A DNA stretch of 64,000 nucleotides from Paenibacillus macerans. GTDB lineage: Bacteria; Bacillota; Bacilli; Paenibacillales; Paenibacillaceae. Under the pieces are notes generated by a model, which saw only the letters and a list, made by a program, of their open reading frames with translations, ran no database searches and was not told the origin of the DNA. The position numbers and the translations under genes were made by a program. The stretch spans positions 434,001 through 498,000 of the forward strand of contig NZ_JAMBOE010000005.1 of NCBI RefSeq assembly GCF_023715465.1. Direction: 5' to 3'. Positions 42,913 to 52,284 of the stretch are shown here, in pieces. The number at the start of each line of letters is the position of its first letter. Position 1 is the stretch's first letter.

Positions 42913-44652
42913 TCAGCAGGGTAAGAGGATCTCAATTTTCGTGCCTTGCCACACTTTGGATTGCACCTGGATTTCGCCGCCGTGCGCTTCCACGATGGTT
43001 TTGGCGATGCTCATCCCGAGCCCGGAGCCGTCCGTCGATTCCTCGGTATTCGTTCCCCGGTAGTAGCGATTGAACAAATGATGCAGCGTTTCCTCGTCCA
43101 TCCCTTTACCATTATCGATTACCCGTATGCAAGCCTTGTCGTTGACCCTGCCAAGAGAGACGGTGATGGTTGCGTCCGGCGGATTATGCTTCACAGCGTT
43201 GGACAGCAAATTGTCCATCAGCCGCTGCAACCAAGTTACATCCGCCTGTATCAGCAAGGGACGCTCCTCCCCAATGTAGTGAAACTGATACTCAGACATC
43301 GTGGCGTCATTGACATACTTCAGCACGGAGCAGCGTACCAGTTCTACCAAGTCTATCTCCCGAAGCTCCATGATCGAATCGCCCTGCTTGAGCTGATGAA
43401 TCAAAGAAAAGTCGGAAATCAGCTCAAGCATATAATCCCCCTTTTCCCGGATCGTCGCGCCCATGATCCGCATTTCCTCTTGGCTCCATTGCTCAGGCAA
43501 CTTCTCCAGCATATACCCATAGCCTTGAATCGTGGCCAGGGGCGTGCGCAGATCATGGGAGATCCCTGACATCCAATCCGCTTGCTCCTTCTCCAGCCTC
43601 TCGCGTTCCTTCTCGATTTGAGCCAATTGATGAGTCATTTGATAGAAGGATTGAATGACTTCCTGATAGAGCCTGTAGCGGATTCGCATTGTGCCGTTGC
43701 GGCGGAATACCTTGCGCTTATCCTTGGCGGTCAGCACCTCGTCGTACTGCCCTTTGCCCATTCGTTCGAACCAGCCTGCGAACAGAATCAGTGGCCGGCC
43801 ATAGCGGTAGCCATGCCAGATGGAGATCGGCAGCGCCAAGAGCAGGATCAGACCTGCAAACCAGACGAGTCCACGCGTTGCCGTTTCCATTACAGGATGC
43901 TTCAGAGGGGCTCCCGCTGCATGGGTCTTATAGACGATCCAGGTCATTCCGGTCTGCTTGTCCCGATGGGTGACAATATTCGCGTCATAGTTGCCGGGAG
44001 ACTGCTGGATGGCCAGGATATCCAGCAGTCGATACGCCTTCTGTACGTATGCTCCATCGCCGATGCCTTGTACGATATGGCTCTCGGGATCGATCACCTG
44101 CAGATAGCTGCCGGTTTCGCGCAGCCGCTGGTCCAAGAGGGGAACCGCTTCACTACGCACAATGCCATGCTGTCCGTAAGCGTCGAACCAGGCCACGAGC
44201 TGGTCAAGGTCAGGATTTTGGTAGCCCAATATATATAGAAGCGGGTCCTGGAAAGAAAAATTCAGCTGAGTGTGTACGGCATACGGCCCAAGCGTCCGTG
44301 TCTCTTGAATATCGAGCAGTTGAGCGATGGAGTAGGAGGCCGGTAGCGCAGGATGTGGAGTTGTATTGACGGTGTAGACTACCTCTCCTTCTGCACTGAC
44401 AACCTGCAGCCACATTCCTTTCTCCTCGATGAGCTTGTCCCACTCGGGGGAGATCTGAATCGTCCCGCCTTTGTAATGAGCTTCTTGAGCGATCTGTTGC
44501 AGGACGCCAACCGGAAAGTTCCGGCGTATCTCATTACTCGTCATGTTCTGGAAAAACATGATGCAGGCAACCAGGGTAATGGCCACAATCACCAGAGCAT
44601 AGAAGATCAATTGATACGTGAAGTGGAATGCCATGCGCCGCTGGATCTTCAT
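42913..44652 (-). CDS. sensor histidine kinase
   Basis: 579 aa with two transmembrane helices (about 14-34 and 265-285) flanking an extracellular sensor of about 230 residues. Then come a linker, HisKA (SGISHDLRTPLATIQG, phospho-His) and HATPase (NLLSNAVKHN, DNGKGMDEE, GSGLGMSIAK). Its start overlaps the response-regulator stop as ATGA, so the two are made together. The signal is unknown. Confidence 0.94.
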   Translation of the reverse strand: MKIQRRMAFHFTYQLIFYALVIVAITLVACIMFFQNMTSNEIRRNFPVGVLQQIAQEAHYKGGTIQISPEWDKLIEEKGMWLQVVSAEGEVVYTVNTTPHPALPASYSIAQLLDIQETRTLGPYAVHTQLNFSFQDPLLYILGYQNPDLDQLVAWFDAYGQHGIVRSEAVPLLDQRLRETGSYLQVIDPESHIVQGIGDGAYVQKAYRLLDILAIQQSPGNYDANIVTHRDKQTGMTWIVYKTHAAGAPLKHPVMETATRGLVWFAGLILLLALPISIWHGYRYGRPLILFAGWFERMGKGQYDEVLTAKDKRKVFRRNGTMRIRYRLYQEVIQSFYQMTHQLAQIEKERERLEKEQADWMSGISHDLRTPLATIQGYGYMLEKLPEQWSQEEMRIMGATIREKGDYMLELISDFSLIHQLKQGDSIMELREIDLVELVRCSVLKYVNDATMSEYQFHYIGEERPLLIQADVTWLQRLMDNLLSNAVKHNPPDATITVSLGRVNDKACIRVIDNGKGMDEETLHHLFNRYYRGTNTEESTDGSGLGMSIAKTIVEAHGGEIQVQSKVWQGTKIEILLPC

Positions 44653-45386
44653 CGTTCCTGTGGCTCCTTCACCAGCTTGTAGCCGAGCCCGCGTACGGTA
44701 AGCAGCAGCTTCGGATTGCCGGGATCGATCTCGATCCGCTCCCGGATGCGCCGGATATGCACCATCACGGTCGAATCATCTCCCTGTCCGTTGATCCCCC
44801 AAACCTTGTCGTAGAGCTGTGTTTTGGAAAATACGATTCCGGGATACTTGCAGAAGTGCAGCAGCAGCTGGAAGACCTGTGCGGGGCAAGGAACGGGCTG
44901 TCCCTCCACAGTCAGCTCGCCCTCCGCCTCGTTGACGGTGAAGCGGCCGAACCGGTAAACCCCCGGATCGGGCCGCTTCGCTGGACTGAACGTCGAGGCT
45001 TCCGTCTCCAGTCGGCGTATGCGCGCTTGAATTCTTGCGGCCACCTCCAGGGGATTGAAAGGCTTCGTGATATAATCGTCCCCGCCTATGGCGAAGCCTC
45101 GCAGGACATCGAGATCGGATGCCTTGGCCGTCAGAAACAGTATATGCGGGTTCCCGCATTCGCGGAGCTTGGAGCAGAGCTCTAGTCCGCTGCCGTCGGG
45201 GAGCATAATGTCGAGCAGGACGATATCGGGGACTAAGCGCTGTGCTAGGTCGAGAGCCTCCGCACAAGTGGAAGCCGCGTGCAGCTGATGAAACCCTTCC
45301 CTGCGAAGCACCATTTGCAGCATGGTGACAATCGAAGGCTCGTCGTCGACGATGGCGATTTTAATATCGGATAGACTTGTCATCAT
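44649..45386 (-). CDS. OmpR-family response regulator
   Basis: About 245 aa. Receiver domain with acidic pair in IVDDEPS, phospho-Asp in DIVLLDIMLPDGSG and Lys in FLTAKASD; winged-helix DNA-binding domain (QVFQLLLHFCKYPGIVFSKT…VMVHIRRIRERIE). The start is set at the ATG pair after AGGGTGAAA. A 17-bp inverted repeat lies 34 bases upstream. Confidence 0.94.
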   Translation of the reverse strand: MMTSLSDIKIAIVDDEPSIVTMLQMVLRREGFHQLHAASTCAEALDLAQRLVPDIVLLDIMLPDGSGLELCSKLRECGNPHILFLTAKASDLDVLRGFAIGGDDYITKPFNPLEVAARIQARIRRLETEASTFSPAKRPDPGVYRFGRFTVNEAEGELTVEGQPVPCPAQVFQLLLHFCKYPGIVFSKTQLYDKVWGINGQGDDSTVMVHIRRIRERIEIDPGNPKLLLTVRGLGYKLVKEPQER

Positions 45387-45419
45387 TTTCACCCTATTCC
45401 ATAGTAGCATACTCACATT

Positions 45420-45482
45420 AACAGAACCTAAACGGCAGAAGAAAAATTAAGCTGATGTTTATCTAGCCGTTTAGGTTCTGTT
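45420..45482. repeat. 17-bp perfect inverted repeat upstream of the two-component operon
   Basis: AACAGAACCTAAACGGC (45420-45436) and its exact complement (45466-45482) are separated by 29 AT-rich bases. It may be an operator, or a transcript-end hairpin for DNA to the right. Confidence 0.6.
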
Positions 45483-45540
45483 TCATTGGGGCTGGTAGGA
45501 TAGGGAATGAGCAGCCAATTCGAACATCTAGGAGGAGGGT

Positions 45541-45657
45541 ATGAGGAGTCGTCCTAAGTCGCCGCTACTGTCGTTGTACTCATGTCGTCAAGAAGCTTAC
45601 AGCATTCCCGGTCACGTGAGCCCCAAAATCATTCGGGAGGTCGGCCTATGGCCATAG
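45541..45657 (+). CDS. possible 38-aa small protein
   Basis: An ATG directly after AGGAGGAGGGT opens a basic 38-codon frame (MRSRPKSPLLSLYSCRQEAY…). The ribosome site is strong but close, and I know no relative, so this may be chance. Confidence 0.25.
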   Translation: MRSRPKSPLLSLYSCRQEAYSIPGHVSPKIIREVGLWP

Positions 45658-45767
45658 TCCAACCCGGACGAAGGATCACGATTATAAACGTAATGAATGA
45701 TATATTACGCAATCAAATGATTAGTATGAAAAACAGATGAAAACAGAGAGCGGAAGGGGAAAGATAT

Positions 45768-45929
45768 ATGAGTAAAAACTGGTGCCAACTAGCGTTCGGG
45801 AGGCAGGCCAGGATTAGCCGCGAATTCGTGGGGAGCGCACCTGCGCGTTGTGCACTCTCAAGCGACAAGAACTGGCCGCATCAATTGAAAACGTTGAGAC
45901 CAACACTATCGGAGGCTGGAAATGAGTAG
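45768..45929 (+). CDS. possible 53-aa small protein upstream of the CPBP gene
   Basis: Starts behind GGAAGGGGAAAG and overlaps the start of the CPBP gene by eight bases, which would couple the two. The product (MSKNWCQLAFGRQ…) has no known motif. Confidence 0.28.
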   Translation: MSKNWCQLAFGRQARISREFVGSAPARCALSSDKNWPHQLKTLRPTLSEAGNE

Positions 45930-46605
45930 CCCTTCCACGTCGACTATGCCCCAAGCCCGACCTGGCTGGCCAGAGACCCTAACTGCACTGGGTCTCTATC
46001 TGATCGGCATTGTTATGCTCGGTCTTTGGATGACGCAAATCCCTGACGAGCAAGCCATCTTGCGAATTAACATCGGGGGTGTAGGCAATGGTCTCGTTGG
46101 CCTCGCCGCCTTGTTCGCAGCCTGCGCCCTACGAGTTGGCGATCTGCGCGCTTTCGGTTTCCGGGTGACCGAACGGAAATGGCTGCTTGTGGGAGCCGCC
46201 TTCGGTGTTGTCGCGTTCGGCGGATGCTTCGTGATAGAGGGGGTGTATTTTCACTTCATCACCGAGCCGAACAACCAAGCGGACTTCCAGGCGGCGGCGA
46301 AAGGCGGCGCGCTCTCACTCTTCGTTCTGATTATCACTGGCGCCATCCTCACGCCGCTCGGCGAGGAGTTTGTATTCCGTGGCGTTATTGCCAATGCGCT
46401 GAACCGTTACGGAGCATGGGCCGGCGTGGTCGGCAGCGCTGCGATCTTCGGCGTCGTTCATGGATTCAACGTCATCCTGTTCGACGCATTCATGGTCGGC
46501 ATCCTGACGGGCATACTGTTCCGTAAGACGGATTCCATCTGGCCCGGGGTCGTGGTGCATATCGTGTATAACGGCCTCAACCTTCTCTACTATTCTACGC
46601 TATAG
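45922..46605 (+). CDS. CPBP-family intramembrane glutamic endopeptidase
   Basis: 227 aa with about six to seven membrane helices. The CPBP (Abi/Rce1) motifs are GEEFVFRG (the catalytic EExxxR) and FGVVHGFN (catalytic His). Such proteases handle bacteriocin immunity or prenylated/peptide substrates. GGAGG precedes ATG. Being divergent from the two-component system it may be one of its targets. Confidence 0.9.
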   Translation: MSSPSTSTMPQARPGWPETLTALGLYLIGIVMLGLWMTQIPDEQAILRINIGGVGNGLVGLAALFAACALRVGDLRAFGFRVTERKWLLVGAAFGVVAFGGCFVIEGVYFHFITEPNNQADFQAAAKGGALSLFVLIITGAILTPLGEEFVFRGVIANALNRYGAWAGVVGSAAIFGVVHGFNVILFDAFMVGILTGILFRKTDSIWPGVVVHIVYNGLNLLYYSTL

Positions 46606-46708
46606 ATCTAATTTCATGAGTCATCCGAAAAAGGTCGGTTGAGGCCTGAAGCGGAAAACAGCAACAAGCGTATCTCCATATAGCCAGGCTAATTGAGGAG
46701 GATAATTT

Positions 46709-47020
46709 ATGATTATAACCACTACATCAACTATTGAAGGTTCCCCGATCTTGCAGTATCTGGGCATTGCCACCGGTGAAGCCATTATGGGAGCCAACGT
46801 ATTCAAAGACTTTAAGGCTTCGATTACCGACCTCGTAGGGGGGCGCTCGCGCGCTTACGAAGGCAAGCTTCAAGAAGCGAGAGACGCAGCATTTGCTGAG
46901 ATGACCCAGAAAGCTTCGGGGATGGGAGCTAGTGGAATTGTCGGAGTCGACATTGATTACGAAGTCATTCGCGATGGCATGCTGATGGTCGCCGTAAGCG
47001 GGACGGCCGTGATTGTATAA
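46709..47020 (+). CDS. YbjQ/UPF0145 family protein
   Basis: 103 aa. [18 protein letters not shown] and [16 protein letters not shown] match the YbjQ family, which forms a symmetric oligomer of unknown function. GAGGAGG-like site before ATG. Confidence 0.92.
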   Translation: MIITTTSTIEGSPILQYLGIATGEAIMGANVFKDFKASITDLVGGRSRAYEGKLQEARDAAFAEMTQKASGMGASGIVGVDIDYEVIRDGMLMVAVSGTAVIV

Positions 47021-47251
47021 GCCACCTAGCGGGGGCCATAAGTCCGACCAATAACTTAACTAAAAGAGATTAGTTATCTTGGTAAACCAACCACGATGCG
47101 CTTCCGGGAGAGCCGATTAGAAGTATTATTTGTGAGCAGGATGGCCGGACAATCGCCCAGTTACTTAAAAGCCATAATGGCCAGCTGGTTGTTGCCAATC
47201 CGGACGATCGGCTTAACCTCGCTTCAAAATGAATTGGAGGGTGAAACGAAA

Positions 47252-47710
47252 ATGGAAAACAAACCAGGGCATATACATCGGATAGCAATTAAAGCAAAGC
47301 CGGAACAAGTATGGCAGGCAATTACGGATCCGGCCAAAACCTCGAAGTTTTGGTTTAATTGCGCCATCCAGGCCTCCTGGGAGGTCGGATCGCCATTCGA
47401 ACTATGGAATGGAGAAGAGAAAAAAGCCGAGGGCACCATTCTTGAGATTACCCCTCCCCGTAAACTCGTAATGAGCTGGCGCTTTATTTCATTCACAGGC
47501 ACGGGAAACGACATGACGTCCCGCATCACATGGGAAATCGATTCGCACGGAGAGCTTCAAGGCGTGTCGCTCGTAACCGTTATACACGATGAATTCGAAC
47601 AGGCTCCCGGCACCGCAAAGATTCTTGAAAACGGACTGCTGATCGTCATTTCGGGATTAAAAACTTTGCTGGAAACCGGTGAAATGCTAGGGAGTGTCTT
47701 CAAAGCTTAA
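47252..47710 (+). CDS. SRPBCC (AHSA1-type) domain protein
   Basis: 152 aa. A START/Bet v1-like fold: HRIAIKAKPEQVWQAITDPAKTSKFWF and VGSPFELWNG, then a long C-terminal helix. Family members bind hydrophobic ligands, and are often partnered with ArsR regulators. GGAGGGTGAAACGAAA sets the ATG at 47252. Upstream (47080-47235) a start-less frame ending NPDDRLNLASK looks like a decayed gene. Confidence 0.88.
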   Translation: MENKPGHIHRIAIKAKPEQVWQAITDPAKTSKFWFNCAIQASWEVGSPFELWNGEEKKAEGTILEITPPRKLVMSWRFISFTGTGNDMTSRITWEIDSHGELQGVSLVTVIHDEFEQAPGTAKILENGLLIVISGLKTLLETGEMLGSVFKA

Positions 47711-48313
47711 GCGAGCCAGATCAGAGCGGAAGCCATTTTTGAAAAAAGCGACAAACCTACACGCTAAATTATCGTAGCGGGTAGCAAGTCGACGGTTATG
47801 TTTCAACTTGTTGAACAAGCACTTTACGCTCACCGCGGGACAATAGGGGGACGATAGTGCCGGCATATCCGCCGTGCGGCGGTTCACGGCGTGACAGTTT
47901 CGTGGCGTACCGGTTCACAGGTGGAAGGCTTGTTATCTTTCCGGATAGCCGTAAATTTTACCGCTAATTGACCATTTTTCTCCGGACGCACACAAATAGC
48001 GGTAAAAAACGGCTCTATTTCCCCAACTCCCTCGGAAAAACGGCCATTGATCCGTCTCGCCAGGAAAATAACGCCCAAAAGTTCCGCTATTTTCACCGGC
48101 TTCCCAAGTTTTAGGAAATAACGCCCTTTTTTACCGCTATTTCTCGAACGTTCACACCCCGCACGCATGTTTAGCAACCTGTTGTTTAGCAGCAAGGCTG
48201 TTTAGCAGTTAGGCTTCCTAGCTGCCTATGCTTAGCAGCCGCCCGTGAACCTGTGTCTACCAGCCCGTGTCGAGCAGCCAGTTGTTTACCAGCCAGCCGC
48301 TAGGCCCAGGCGG
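47711..48313. repeat. gene-free stretch with AATAGCGG-type repeats and AGC(C/A)GCC-rich tract
   Basis: Units resembling those at 9.2-9.4 kb lie at about 47940-47970, 47999-48025, 48063-48095 and 48115-48148. After them (48160-48300) comes a run of TTTAGCAGC/CCAGCC words. The minus-strand frame through the repeats has no ribosome site, so I reject it as a gene. Confidence 0.55.
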
Positions 48314-48628
48314 CTATTTGCCGCCCGCTTGCCCCGCTTCCGCATGATTATGATTGTCCTTGACTTTTTGGAGCACGAAATAGGCGCAGCCAAAATTGCA
48401 ATATTCGTTAATATAGTCCGTAATCCCGGAAAAGGCGGTATCCCGGTTCGCTTTCGGATGATTGTCCCGCAGGAAACCTTTCAGGCGGAGCTTCTCGTAC
48501 CCCCAATCCCCGATAATGTAATCGTAACGGTCCAAAACCTCGCTGTATCTTTGCTTGAAGGCTTCAGGGTCCCAGGCGTTTCTATAGTTCTGAATCAGTT
48601 CGTAGGTTCTTCCGCCGATTTGAATCAA
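48314..48628 (-). CDS. yutD: YutD-family protein
   Basis: 104 aa. YELIQNYRNAWDPEAFKQRYSEVLDRYDYIIGDWGY and CNFGCAYFVL match the YutD (DUF1027) family, widely kept in Firmicutes, function unknown. It lies just downstream of lipA, as in Bacillus. Confidence 0.92.
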   Translation of the reverse strand: MIQIGGRTYELIQNYRNAWDPEAFKQRYSEVLDRYDYIIGDWGYEKLRLKGFLRDNHPKANRDTAFSGITDYINEYCNFGCAYFVLQKVKDNHNHAEAGQAGGK

Positions 48629-48656
48629 GGGTGTTTCCTCCTTAAATCAGCTTAAA

Positions 48657-49556
48657 TTAGGATGATGTTGGAACGCCTTCTTCCTTACGGCTTTTGGCCG
48701 ATTTCACTTGCTCATGCGCATGATAGGAGCTGCGGACCAGCGGTCCGGATTCGACGTGGCTGAATCCCCGCTTCATTCCCTCTTCCTTCAAAGCCGCAAA
48801 TTGTTCGGGCGTATAATATTTTTCTACCCGCAAATGCTGAGGGGTAGGCTGCAAATATTGGCCGATCGTCAAAATATCGCAATCGACGGCGCGCAGATCG
48901 TCCATCGCCTGCAGGATTTCTTCCCATTCCTCGCCGACGCCGAGCATGATGCTCGATTTCGTCGGGATATCCGGCTTCATTGCTTTGGCACGCTGCAGCA
49001 GTTCAAGGGAACGGCGGTATTTCGCCTTTGCCCGCACCCGGTCGGACAACCGCTCCACCGTTTCAATGTTGTGATTGAGGATGTCCGGCTTCGCTTCCAT
49101 GACGATGCGAAGCGCCTCCTCATCCCCCTGAAAATCGGGAATCAGCACTTCCACGCTGCAAAAAGGCAAGCGCGCGCGAATCGCCGCGATGGTCCCGGCA
49201 AAAATGCCGGCCCCACCGTCGCGCAGATCGTCGCGGGCCACGCTGGTGACGACGCAGTGGCGCAGATTCATCTTCTCGGCCGCTTCGGCCACCCGCTCCG
49301 GCTCCTGCAGATCGAGCTCGGTAGGCATGCCGGTGTTCACCGCGCAGAAACGGCAAGCCCGGGTGCAAATATCTCCCAAAATCATAAACGTTGCAGTACG
49401 GTTCGCCCAGCATTCATATATGTTCGGACACCGCGCTTCCTCGCACACGGTATGTAACGTTTTGGAACGCATCATGTTTTTAATGTCCTGGTAATTATCG
49501 CCGGTTGTCAGCTTGATTCGGATCCAATCCGGTTTAGGTTGGAGTTGTTTAGCCAA
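48657..49556 (-). CDS. lipA: lipoyl synthase
   Basis: 299-aa radical-SAM enzyme that inserts two sulphurs into octanoyl groups. The auxiliary cluster motif [12 protein letters not shown] and the radical-SAM motif CTRACRFC are both complete. Its neighbour yutD is the usual partner, and a peptidase gene of the M23 type lies divergent. Confidence 0.97.
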   Translation of the reverse strand: MAKQLQPKPDWIRIKLTTGDNYQDIKNMMRSKTLHTVCEEARCPNIYECWANRTATFMILGDICTRACRFCAVNTGMPTELDLQEPERVAEAAEKMNLRHCVVTSVARDDLRDGGAGIFAGTIAAIRARLPFCSVEVLIPDFQGDEEALRIVMEAKPDILNHNIETVERLSDRVRAKAKYRRSLELLQRAKAMKPDIPTKSSIMLGVGEEWEEILQAMDDLRAVDCDILTIGQYLQPTPQHLRVEKYYTPEQFAALKEEGMKRGFSHVESGPLVRSSYHAHEQVKSAKSRKEEGVPTSS

Positions 49557-49714
49557 AGCAACAGACCTTCTTTCTCTTGATATAAGCCGTAGCGGTCTTT
49601 ATTATACCATGAATCGGCTGGAAAAACCTAAACCTACTTACGAAATGGAATAAAAACACAGCATTTGCCTCAAGCTAAGAAACATTCAGCAAATCCGTAA
49701 GGAGGAATAATCAC

Positions 49715-50770
49715 GTGAAGCCTCATCCGCTCTCCTGCAGCAAATATATTCGATGCATGATTTGCGTGGCCATCCTTTCGTCTTTGTGGACGATTCCCGG
49801 ATTTGGAGCCGCTTATGCTGAAGCCCCGGGCACGACTGCCGCCGGTTCCGCCAAAAACGTGTATGAGATGCGCCGCAGCCTCTACGAAGAAATGGAAATC
49901 CTGACCCAAATCCCCTGGTACTGGCTGGCAGCGGTGGACCAATATGAACGCACCGTCACGCCGCGAAAAAAACAGCAGGAAGAAGATCGCCTGACCGGAA
50001 TTCGCTTTAAGGAAGCTTTTTGGGCCGGGCTGCTTAACCCGGATTCGGCAGACCGGAACCCGGCGACGATCGGATTGTTCGGGGGTATTGGCAAAGACGC
50101 GACGTCCGACGGCGCCGCCGACCCCAAAAACGACCGGGACGCTTTGTTCACCATGGCTTCTTATTTGCTTGGCTACGGCTACAGTGAGGACGATTTTCGC
50201 ATCGCCTTATGGCGGTATTATCAGAGCGATTCGGCCGTGGAGCGGATCCGGCAGTTCGCCAAGCTGTACAAAACGTTAGGGAAGCTGGACCTGTCGGACA
50301 GCGCCTTTCCGCTGCCGCTTCACAGCACCTATACATACCGCGATACCTGGGGAGACCGGCGGGGCTGGGGAGGCGTTCGGATTCACGAAGGCACCGACCT
50401 GTTTGCCCCGATGGGCCTGACCGTCCGCAGCGTCTGTTACGGCATCATTGAAACGAAGGGCTGGAACCCTTACGGCGGATGGCGTATCGGAATCCGCGAT
50501 ATTTACAACCGCTATCATTACTACGCACACCTGCAAGGGTATGCAAAAGGGGTTGAAGTCGGACATATCGTCAAGCCGGGGCAAACCATCGGTTGGGTGG
50601 GCAGCAGCGGTTACGGGCCGCCCGGAACGTCGGGCAAATTCCCTCCCCATCTCCATTACGGCATCTACCGCGATACGGGCAGCGCGGACTGGGCGTTTGA
50701 TCCTTATCCTTTACTCAAAAAATGGGAACACGCCGAAGCGTCGAAAAAAAATAAAAGGGCCGGCTCCTAA
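49715..50770 (+). CDS. secreted M23-family metallopeptidase (LytM-like)
   Basis: 351 aa, GTG start after AAGGAGG. Signal peptide (1-35), a helical N-terminal domain, then an M23 domain with HEGTDLFAP and HLHYGIY zinc residues. It probably cuts peptidoglycan peptides; related proteins in Bacillus (YunA) sit between lipA and yunB, as here. Terminator overlaps the stop. Confidence 0.92.
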   Translation: MKPHPLSCSKYIRCMICVAILSSLWTIPGFGAAYAEAPGTTAAGSAKNVYEMRRSLYEEMEILTQIPWYWLAAVDQYERTVTPRKKQQEEDRLTGIRFKEAFWAGLLNPDSADRNPATIGLFGGIGKDATSDGAADPKNDRDALFTMASYLLGYGYSEDDFRIALWRYYQSDSAVERIRQFAKLYKTLGKLDLSDSAFPLPLHSTYTYRDTWGDRRGWGGVRIHEGTDLFAPMGLTVRSVCYGIIETKGWNPYGGWRIGIRDIYNRYHYYAHLQGYAKGVEVGHIVKPGQTIGWVGSSGYGPPGTSGKFPPHLHYGIYRDTGSADWAFDPYPLLKKWEHAEASKKNKRAGS

Positions 50771-50790
50771 AACGAGGAGCGGCCCTTTTT
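50753..50790. terminator. bidirectional terminator between the M23 peptidase and yunB
   Basis: AAAAGGGCCGGCTCCT pairs with AGGAGCGGCCCTTTT, with A-run and T-run on either side. Confidence 0.9.
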
Positions 50791-50804
50791 CTTCTGGATT
50801 CAAA

Positions 50805-51677
50805 TCAGTGAGAAGATGCGTTATTACCTGCGTTCTGGCCCGTATTTTCCGCCGGTTCCTGAGGAGCGTCCGGCTCATCCGAATCCGCTTCGGGCACCGC
50901 GTCATTCCCCGGCCCGGAGTTCAGTCCGTCCGGCAGCTGCTGTTCCAGCTTCTCCTCCGTTCCCGGCAGCGACGGCAAAGCGATATTCGGCGCGTTTGCC
51001 TGACTTTCGCCGACCGGATTCCCTTTGCTGTCATAATAATACATCGGGACATCTCCAACGACGAGCAAATAAGACACCGGGATTTCCGTTTCCACAATCT
51101 GCGATTGCATATCGAAGGGAACAACAACGGCCAGTTCCGTCTTTACCCGTAAAAACACCTCCACCAGGATCATGTTGATTCCCGCATCCTGCCGGCGCGT
51201 GTTCAGGTCCACCTTGACGTCGCCTTTCGGTTCGATTTTAATGGGAATACTGGGCCCAAACGAGGCGAGAATGGGACTTCCCAGCGCCTGGCCGAGAGGA
51301 ATATGTTCCGACAGCCTGGACACGTCTTCCACCGTACGTCTCACCGTCTGGATCGTCTCGGACGTAACCTTCATATGCGCGGAATAATTCAGCATAAATC
51401 CGGTGATTTTCCCGGAATCGTCGGTTTTCCAATCGATCAAGTCCTCGACCTGCTGCTCATTTGCCACCTGGGCGGCGATGGCGTCATTAATCGAATCGGT
51501 GGCAATTTGCTTTACCCGGATTTGCGCCAAGTGAATGATCGGCTCCCGCATATGCTTTTCAACATATTGAAAAAATTCAAAAACGGCAAACACGGCGATC
51601 ACCAAAACGACGATCCACAGCGTCCGCCTGCTTCGCGGCCTTCTTCTCCGGCTTTTCCACCCGCGTCGTATTCGCAT
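50805..51677 (-). CDS. yunB: sporulation protein YunB
   Basis: 290 aa. A basic N-terminus and one transmembrane helix (about 21-40) are followed by the conserved YunB domain (INDAIAAQVANEQQVEDLI, EVFLRVKTELAVVVPF, SYLLVVGDVPMYYY). The acidic Pro/Asn tail is variable. AAGGGGG before the ATG at 51677 sets the start. Needed for normal sporulation in Bacillus. Confidence 0.92.
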   Translation of the reverse strand: MRIRRGWKSRRRRPRSRRTLWIVVLVIAVFAVFEFFQYVEKHMREPIIHLAQIRVKQIATDSINDAIAAQVANEQQVEDLIDWKTDDSGKITGFMLNYSAHMKVTSETIQTVRRTVEDVSRLSEHIPLGQALGSPILASFGPSIPIKIEPKGDVKVDLNTRRQDAGINMILVEVFLRVKTELAVVVPFDMQSQIVETEIPVSYLLVVGDVPMYYYDSKGNPVGESQANAPNIALPSLPGTEEKLEQQLPDGLNSGPGNDAVPEADSDEPDAPQEPAENTGQNAGNNASSH

Positions 51678-51882
51678 TGTCCAGCCCCCTTGCACTGGTA
51701 AAGCTTCTATACAAGTTATGCGGGACAGGGCAAAAAAAGAAGGACATGGAAAAAACCGCCATAGGAATTAACACTTGTTTTTCCCACTCTTTTGTTTTAT
51801 AGTTCTTTAGTATCACTTTTTAGTTCTTTTTTCACAGAGAACATTCATTTTGCAGCATAAACATTCAAGGGGAAATTTCATC

Positions 51883-52242
51883 ATGAACAGCTCAAAACAA
51901 CTGTACCAGGTCACTGGAGAACTACGCTTGGATCAATTGAATTTTAAAGTAACGCCCTGGAAACTGCTAATCGAAACGAACCGTTACTATGAAATCAAAC
52001 CAGTCAACGGCCCCGTAAAGAGGCTGTATAAGGAAAAGCTGAACATAGCGGTTCATGAAACGAAATCTTATTGCGACGGTACCCTGACGGTATCCGGGTT
52101 TTCTATGGAAGAACATATCGAGGAGATGCAGCGGATGATCGTGGACCAGCTCGAATCGATAATCCGGAAATATTTGCAGGACCTTGAGTTGAATCAAAAA
52201 GCGCTTCAGCTCAAGCCCGCCACCGCAAAGGCCCGCGTCTGA
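51883..52242 (+). CDS. 119-aa protein of unknown function
   Basis: Not recognised. Strand-rich N-terminal half and a long C-terminal helix (MEEHIEEMQRMIVDQLESII). No signal peptide. AAGGGG precedes the ATG at 51883; an upstream in-frame codon has none. It ends 42 bases before the convergent helicase gene. Confidence 0.75.
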   Translation: MNSSKQLYQVTGELRLDQLNFKVTPWKLLIETNRYYEIKPVNGPVKRLYKEKLNIAVHETKSYCDGTLTVSGFSMEEHIEEMQRMIVDQLESIIRKYLQDLELNQKALQLKPATAKARV

Positions 52243-52284
52243 AGGCACCGCTTCCGGATAAATGAGGGCTGCGTCCGCCAAAGA

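Noticed and set aside
47884..48195. A 103-codon minus-strand frame
   Set aside because: It is built from the AATAGCGG repeats and has no ribosome site.
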